Shown here: positions 58,531 to 64,000 of the stretch, one piece after another
Layout of the letters: each line of letters starts with the position of its first letter
How positions within the stretch are numbered: the stretch's first letter is position 1
Assembly: GCA_933207985.1 (NCBI GenBank)
Contig: OW240912.1
Coordinates: 231,295,341 to 231,359,340, forward strand
Direction of reading: 5' to 3'
DNA from: Pelobates cultripes
Taxonomy: Eukaryota > Chordata > Amphibia > Anura > Pelobatidae
Length of the DNA stretch: 64,000 nt
Notes under the pieces: generated by a model
What the model was told of the DNA's origin: nothing
What the model saw: only the letters and a program-made list of their open reading frames with translations
The model's database searches: none
Made by a program: the position numbers and the translations under genes

Positions 58531-60504
58531 CTAAGTTTACATAGATGCATTCATTAACAAAAAATAAAATTGATTACATTTATTGAGAATGGTTTATTTT
58601 AATATAATCAAAGGTATAACACAAATTTGTATAGACTTGAATAGCAGCTAAGATTCTACTGTTCACCTTGGACAGCTGACAATGCACAATTGATACTTAC
58701 AGCCAATCACTGCCTGCTATCCCTTGTATGGCGTAATGTGGAGCATAGCACCGGCTCTGGAATTTCATAATTATGGCTAACTGCTGGCTGCTAACGATCG
58801 AGTATCTCTGCTAAACGTTGAGGAATCTGTTTAACATTAATTAGGTTGGAGTTCATGGATCACCATCGCAGTTATCTGAGACAAACATATCTTTAGTAAC
58901 TGAAAAGCTATTTTTCCAATGGGGTCCAAAGGTGAACTGCATATTGCCTGTATTTAATTTTTGCCTAAGGTAAGAGGATTCAGTCCTTAAAATATGCATG
59001 AGTCCACCACCAGACTCTAAGGATTCCATCACATTCCAAACAAATTGTGCTTTTTGTCTGTTTCTGCAAGCTCAAAAATAGGAATAAGATGTTGTTGTGC
59101 CAAGAACTGTCTCAATTTATTTCAGCCCAGATACCTTGTCTTCATACCATTGACTTATTACGAGATGGCAGAATGTGATTTGGAATATGAACTGTGGGAC
59201 TTGAATAATTGAGGAAGTTACATTTGCTCTATTGCAGCACTTGGACCTATTGATATTATTAAAGTATTATGGCATTTATGTAATAATATAATAAACATTC
59301 GGACAGCACTAGAGTAAAAGACAATATGTGTTTGCTGGAAGAATAAATTATAGTACAAATACACTTAAAATTTTCTATGGTTATGAAAAATGTGATTTCC
59401 CTTTAAATGAATAAATGAATAATATTAATAATGATCATAAAATAAAAGTAAAAAAAAAATATATCAAATAAATAAAATTCAGCATCCTTGGTCTTTCTCT
59501 CCTGCCACTCGTGTGCTTGTCTTTAATGAGCAGCTCCAAATGACAGCTTTAATCACTGCCTCTGGCCACTGAGAGAGACCGTTAATGATAGAAAAGAACA
59601 GAGAGCCATTTGCATCAATCAGTTCTAAATCACTTTTTATGATAATGCATCGGAGCGGAGAACAAAGTCTCTGATGTCTCCTGCATGATGATGTACCACA
59701 GTGCTGTCTCCTTGGCTAAGGCCAGAACATAAATCTTTTAAAGGCACATAAACCTTAGCATCTACTGTTAAAACTACTGTTTTTTTTTTTCAGAATGCTC
59801 ATTTTCTTCTTTTAAATGGGAATCTGAACAAGGTGACTAATCAACTCATTTGGTCACTTTGAAAATGATACTAAGCACCTAGGTTGAGTAATTTTCACCT
59901 TATAAAATAACCAGAACTCCTAGACCTGGCAAAATGCAGGTAAAGATGTATAGCTCAATGGTTCTTATCCCCAGGTCGGGATCCAAAATAATCAGGCACA
60001 TGATAGTGGACAGGTCCCAGGCAACTGTCCATAATATATTATTTAGCATAACAATATGGCATTCCACAGTGTGTGACAATGGAAAGAGTCCAATGAATGT
60101 GTTTTGTTGACTTTATTTGATATATACTATATTACAATTTTGGAATGGTCACTGAATCAGATTTGCAGTAAAGTAATAGGCCATCACGCTATTGCTGTGT
60201 AGTGTACGTAACTTGGGTTCCTGTCAAAATAGGTTAAGAATGTACTCATGCATGACAAAAAATGTTGTTTTGTCTTAATAAAATTGTAAAAAAAAATAAA
60301 AAAATATTTAGTGGCATTTCTTTTTGGAAGAATTTCATTAATGCAATCCTTTTGGGAAAATTAAAAGGATACAAACATGGTCTAATCAGTGTACTACCTG
60401 TATATTTTGCAGTACACTGATAGGTGGATTTGGCGTCAAATGAGAAATAACCAATAAATGGAAAATGTGGATGAGCAGTAAAAAGTCTTAAATAAATAAA
60501 TATA
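58531..60504. other. unique DNA with conserved-element-like islands
   Basis: 58730-58900 and especially 59470-59740 are complex and repeat-free. The latter has ATTTGCAT (POU octamer type), TTAATGAT, TGATAATGCAT and AACAAAG (SOX type) within 200 bp. This is typical of developmental enhancers, but conservation is not shown. The frame at 60246-60674 on the minus strand is partly in the solo LTR and not a gene. Confidence 0.35.
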
Positions 60505-60509
60505 TATAC

Positions 60510-61237
60510 TGTAACGGAGCTCCCTGTACCCCTGGCTGGGTACCTCCGCCAAGGACCGCTTCCTAGCTGTAACAGGTGACAAACCGCAGCACTTCTGACC
60601 ACAGTCACCGGGGCTTGACTGGGGCGCTGGAACAGCTCCCTCCTGGAGCTGAATGGAGAATTCGCTCTAGACACCCCCAGACACTGGACGACACTCAGTC
60701 CTGGGAGCTCTATTCCTGGAACCGCTCCCTCCTGGTGCTGAATGGGGAATTCGCTCTAGACACCCCCAGACACTGGACGGCACTCAGTCCTGGGAGCTCT
60801 AGTCCTTACAAAGACTTTCCCCGTTGAATCCTCCACACTGGAACAGTGATTAAAAAATAGCCCTTACCCCTCACAGTAACCAGACGACACATAGTTCTGG
60901 GAGTACAAGCTGGAATGCGTTTAATGGCAGCCACAACTGGCCTTATATGCAGGTCCCCATGCACCTCCCCCCCCCGGACCTGAGAGAAGACTACAGTAAA
61001 AACATACACACGATTACATTGGCTCTCAGATCCAGGATACTCAGATCCAGGCAATTCCCCGCTCTAGGAGGTAACTCCTGCCACTGGGGAGAGGGACCGG
61101 TTGTCTCTTCTCCAGGGGGAATAAAATATGGGTCTGTACAGTCGCTGACCTGGCCCATAGTCAGTGGGCAGGAGGCTGGCAAGCAGACTCCTCCAGGAGC
61201 TCGTGGCAAACTCACTAGGACAAGGGAGTTTGTCACA
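60510..61237 (-). repeat. solo LTR with 5-bp TSD TATAC
   Basis: On the minus strand it starts TGTGACAAACTCCC and ends GGAGCTCCGTTACA (TG...CA). The 5-bp duplication TATAC lies at 60505-60509 and 61238-61242. A TATA-like GCATATAAGG (minus, 60950-60941) and an ATTAAA signal (minus, 60925-60920) are in the right order and spacing for an LTR. No internal element sequence adjoins it, so it is a solo LTR left by recombination. Length 728 bp. The class is Ty3/gypsy or retrovirus-like; the 5-bp duplication fits either. Confidence 0.88.
60627..60804. repeat. 89-bp tandem duplication in the solo LTR
   Basis: Two copies beginning CTGGAAC(A/C)GCTCCCTCCTGG at 60627 and 60716, nearly identical over 89 bp. 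Located in the part downstream of the polyadenylation signal. Confidence 0.9.
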
Positions 61238-61495
61238 TATACTGCTCCTTTTTTCCTCTCTAATTGTCTCGTTTCACCTGTGAATAAAATCATTCCCCTA
61301 AACATCAACCATCTTTTTTTTCCATCAATCGTTTTTTTTTGGTGCTCCACAGCTGGAACTAGGAATCATGAAACAAACAATTTTGTACATTGCCAGTTTC
61401 TTGGCTTCGTGAATCATCCATATAGCATTTCGAAGTTTCGAATTTCAGGCAAACTGCCAATCACACAAAATTTGGTTGAAGCGCAAAAAAAAGAG

Positions 61496-61740
61496 TTAAA
61501 GGAACACTCCAAACACATATAGCGCTTTAGCTTGTTTTATATGGTCTGGAGTCTGTCATTTTCTTAACAGTTTATAAAAATGATGAAATTGAATTCTGCA
61601 TTTTTATAAGTGGGATAGAAACACCATTTCCAATAGAGCTAATGGAAGGGGCAGTCATGTGACGCAAGATTGTACCTTCCTTTACCCCTTTTCAATGAGC
61701 TTTATCACAGCTCATTGAGAACAATAGAAAAGGATCTTTT
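61496..61740. mobile_element. T2-like MITE, one end only
   Basis: Left terminus TTAAAGGAACACTCCAAAC with a TTAA border, then subterminal TATGGTCTGGAG and TGAGCTTTATCACAGCTCA hairpin. The second terminus is not found. Confidence 0.6.
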
Positions 61741-62574
61741 CAAGTATGTCTTGATTTACAAATATTGCATGGTTACAATAGGGTACATTGTAATACTAAA
61801 AATACAAAAACAATATTAATACACCTCACATATAGCAATTTAACATTAAGATAAATGCATACTCAACCATGACAAGTGCATTCTGTTTTGAGATATGTAG
61901 AGAGGAATCTCTTAAAGGATTTTAGGCTGAGGGAAGATTTGAAAGTGTGCGGGAGGTCATTTTATAATTGTGGTGCTCTGTAGGAAAATGTATTGTGATA
62001 GACTAAATAAAGTTTTGGGACTGGATCGGAGGTTATAGGAGGTAGGAACAGCTGGGGATAGTATATTGCTCAGGTAGGGTGGGAGCTTCTCAGAAAAGCT
62101 GTTAAATACAAGGCTGAATTACATTGTAGCGCAAAGCGGCAGAATGAGTTATACAATTAGTACGTTTATTAAGGTGGGTTTTCAGTGCAGGTGCCCTACA
62201 TCCCCATAATCAATGACTGGCATTAGCATTTGTTGTTCAATCTTTTCCTGAACAGTGAGGCACAAATTCAAGTAGTGTCTTTATCTGGGACATAGAAAAA
62301 AATTATATTCAAAGCTAAATTTCTCGTGGGGAGAACAAATCCTTAGAATAGTCAATTATGTGTCATGTAAAATCATCACCAATTATTTGAATATTTAATA
62401 TAATTTAATATACCATCTATTTTTTTAAAAGCTTAGAATTTAGTATACATTTTAACATGAAAGTGTTCTATTTATTAAAGACCCGAGCAAGAAAAGCATA
62501 CCCAGAAGAAAATATTGGTATTAAGCCGTTGAAAAAAAAGGTATATTTGTTGCTTGTGATGGGTGAGAATTTAA
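61741..62574. other. unassigned DNA
   Basis: Moderately complex, without clear element ends. Parts (61880-62290) read like an old repeat, but I could not classify them. Confidence 0.3.
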
Positions 62575-63080
62575 ATACATACAAAGAAAACATGTGTCAG
62601 CATGTCTGTCTGTGTGTGTCAGTATGCCTGTGTGTGTATATGTTTGTCTCAGTATGACACACACAGACAGACATACTGACACACAAACACAGACATACTG
62701 ACACAGACATAATGACACACACATAGGCATGCTGACACACACACACACTGACACACATACACACACAGACATGCTGACACACACACACACACACACACAC
62801 ACACTGACACACACACATACACAGAAATACTGACACACACACACACACAGACTGACACACACACACATAAATACTGACACACACACACACACACACTGAC
62901 ACACTGACACACACACACAGACATGCTGACACACATACAGGTATACCGAAAAACACACACACACACAGACATACTGACACACACACATACTGACATAAAC
63001 ACACACTGACACACTGACATACACACACAGACATAGTGACACAGACATACTGACACACACACACAGACACACTGACCCAC
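62575..63080. repeat. CA-rich array (CACACTGACA)n with inverted start
   Basis: About 420 bp of ACACACTGACA-type units on the plus strand (62650-63080) is preceded by 75 bp of the complementary GTGTGTCAGTATG type. Strand polarity therefore flips at ~62652. The long cysteine/valine-rich minus frames are translations of this array. Confidence 0.92.
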
Positions 63081-63456
63081 ATGCTACATTTAGCCACCCT
63101 CCAGGTTTATACTTTTCTGGAGGGTGGTTTCCCTGGGGTCCAGTGGCAGGCTGAGGCAGTTGGGAGTTATCTTCTGGAGCTTCCCTCCCTGCCTTCTCCC
63201 TTCCACGTGGCCCTGATTTCCGGTGGGAGGAAGTAACGCACAGCACTCACTTCCTCCAACCAGCTGCTGAACAGAAAGGGGCCCGAAAGGGCCCCTGCTG
63301 ACACATGTCCAGTGGGTGGCCACCAAAGTATGTTGGTCAGAATGCTCTGTGCAGCCGGTCCATGGGGGCTGTGCAAATCGCGGGGCCCACGGGGCAGCTG
63401 CTTTGCGGCCCCCCAGGAGTAACTGCCCCGTTTGCCCCACGTTAAAGATGGCCCTG
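63081..63456. mobile_element. hAT-like MITE, right part
   Basis: Ends TTTGCCCCACGTTAAAGATGGCCCTG. Read in reverse this starts CAGGGCCATCTTTAA, a CAGNG-type hAT terminus. GC-rich, with GGGGCAGCTGC-type inner motifs. The left end is not found and may lie on the far side of the CA array, which would make that array internal. Confidence 0.5.
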
Positions 63457-64000
63457 ATAATAATCATGAAAATCATATTTCAGTCCTTGTCCAAAAGGAG
63501 TTTATGAGTTGTATTGTTTAGTCTTCAGTTCCAGTCATCAGCAGCTTTGTCTTAACCAATGAGTTATAACACGACCGTATTATTTAAATCTGCTGTTTGT
63601 CATTCTAAAGGTCACAACAAGATGCATCTGTAAGTGTATACAACTGCTTGCATGTTATTTTACTGTAATGGAGATCATTCAATGCTCTAATGAGTAAACA
63701 CAAATTTGAGCATGAAAGGTCAACTCTTTTTTTACTGTATGGATCTTTTTTATCTCACGAGACGAGCAAGGAATATACAACTTTTTTTTTTCACTATGCC
63801 ACTTATTCTTTAGTACTTTTAAATTACCCTTAAAATCACTTTGCATCCATTTGAAAATATAAAACTGCATATACAGTGAATAATTTAATTACAGTTTATA
63901 TATGATAGAATTCGCCATCTACTACATAAAGAGTTTCAGAGATGAATGTAACATTTTCAATGTTACAAAGAGCCCACATTAACTAGTTCTCATAAAACAA
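63457..64000. other. unique AT-rich DNA
   Basis: Nothing recognised. Confidence 0.45.

Noticed and set aside
60246..60674. 142-codon minus-strand frame
   Set aside because: Crosses the solo LTR boundary into AT-rich DNA; no domain or plausible start.
62521..63246. Long cysteine/valine-rich open frames on the minus strand
   Set aside because: Translations of the CA-rich tandem array, which is open in several frames at once; no domain.

Overview
This is a non-coding, transposon-dense stretch of vertebrate nuclear DNA. It is most likely from an anuran amphibian: either intergenic or inside a very large intron. I found no complete host gene, rRNA, tRNA gene or CRISPR. The organism call rests on the mix of elements. 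There are many TTAA-flanked MITEs starting TTAAAGGRR, as in the T2/Kolobok-like families of Xenopus. There are also CR1 LINEs with an esterase-type ORF1, an L1/Tx1-like LINE, a sushi-like Ty3/gypsy chromovirus, Tc1 and hAT pieces. The unique DNA is AT-rich with long stop-laden stretches.

Layout. 0-5.3 kb: AT-rich DNA with a snapback hAT MITE (215-560, perfect 8-bp TSD), T2-like MITEs and a microsatellite. 5.3-10.5 kb: a young Ty3/gypsy element with gag-protease and pol (RT, RNase H, integrase, chromodomain). A CTATG duplication defines its ends. The 5' LTR is 366 bp and the 3' LTR 504 bp, because a deletion removed the end of the 5' LTR, the primer binding site and the start of gag. 10.75-14.6 kb: a nearly complete CR1 LINE on the minus strand whose ORF1 carries a 30-bp (10-codon) minisatellite. 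16.3-20.5 kb: a second hAT MITE with an 8-bp TSD, T2 MITEs, a LINE 3' end split by a TTAA palindromic MITE, and a foldback repeat. 20.5-26.6 kb: a decayed L1/Tx1-like ORF2 on the minus strand, interrupted by a truncated CR1 and by an unclassified 1.2-kb block. 27-44 kb: mostly unique AT-rich DNA with T2 MITEs, a deleted Tc1 copy and several conserved-element-like islands. 44.5-47.4 kb: a probable LTR containing a nested T2 MITE, then a 5'-inverted CR1 fragment. 48.9-49.8 kb: a G-rich degenerate minisatellite.

52.3-57.1 kb is the most unusual region. Six copies of an ~820-bp non-coding repeat lie there: two minus-strand copies head-to-head with four plus-strand tandem copies (period ~834 bp), around a central palindrome. 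Each unit ends in a short hairpin and most then end in CTAG, the arrangement of a Helitron-type 3' terminus. The four plus-strand copies share a small deletion absent from the minus-strand copies, so they look like one amplification. 57-64 kb: a T2 MITE, a solo LTR with a perfect TATAC duplication, a CA-rich array beside a hAT-like terminus, and unique DNA.

The genes here belong to the mobile elements and do not form a host pathway. Host function, if any, would lie in the conserved-element candidates and in one possible 58-nt exon at 51458-51515. All family assignments come from reading motifs and termini, not from database searches.
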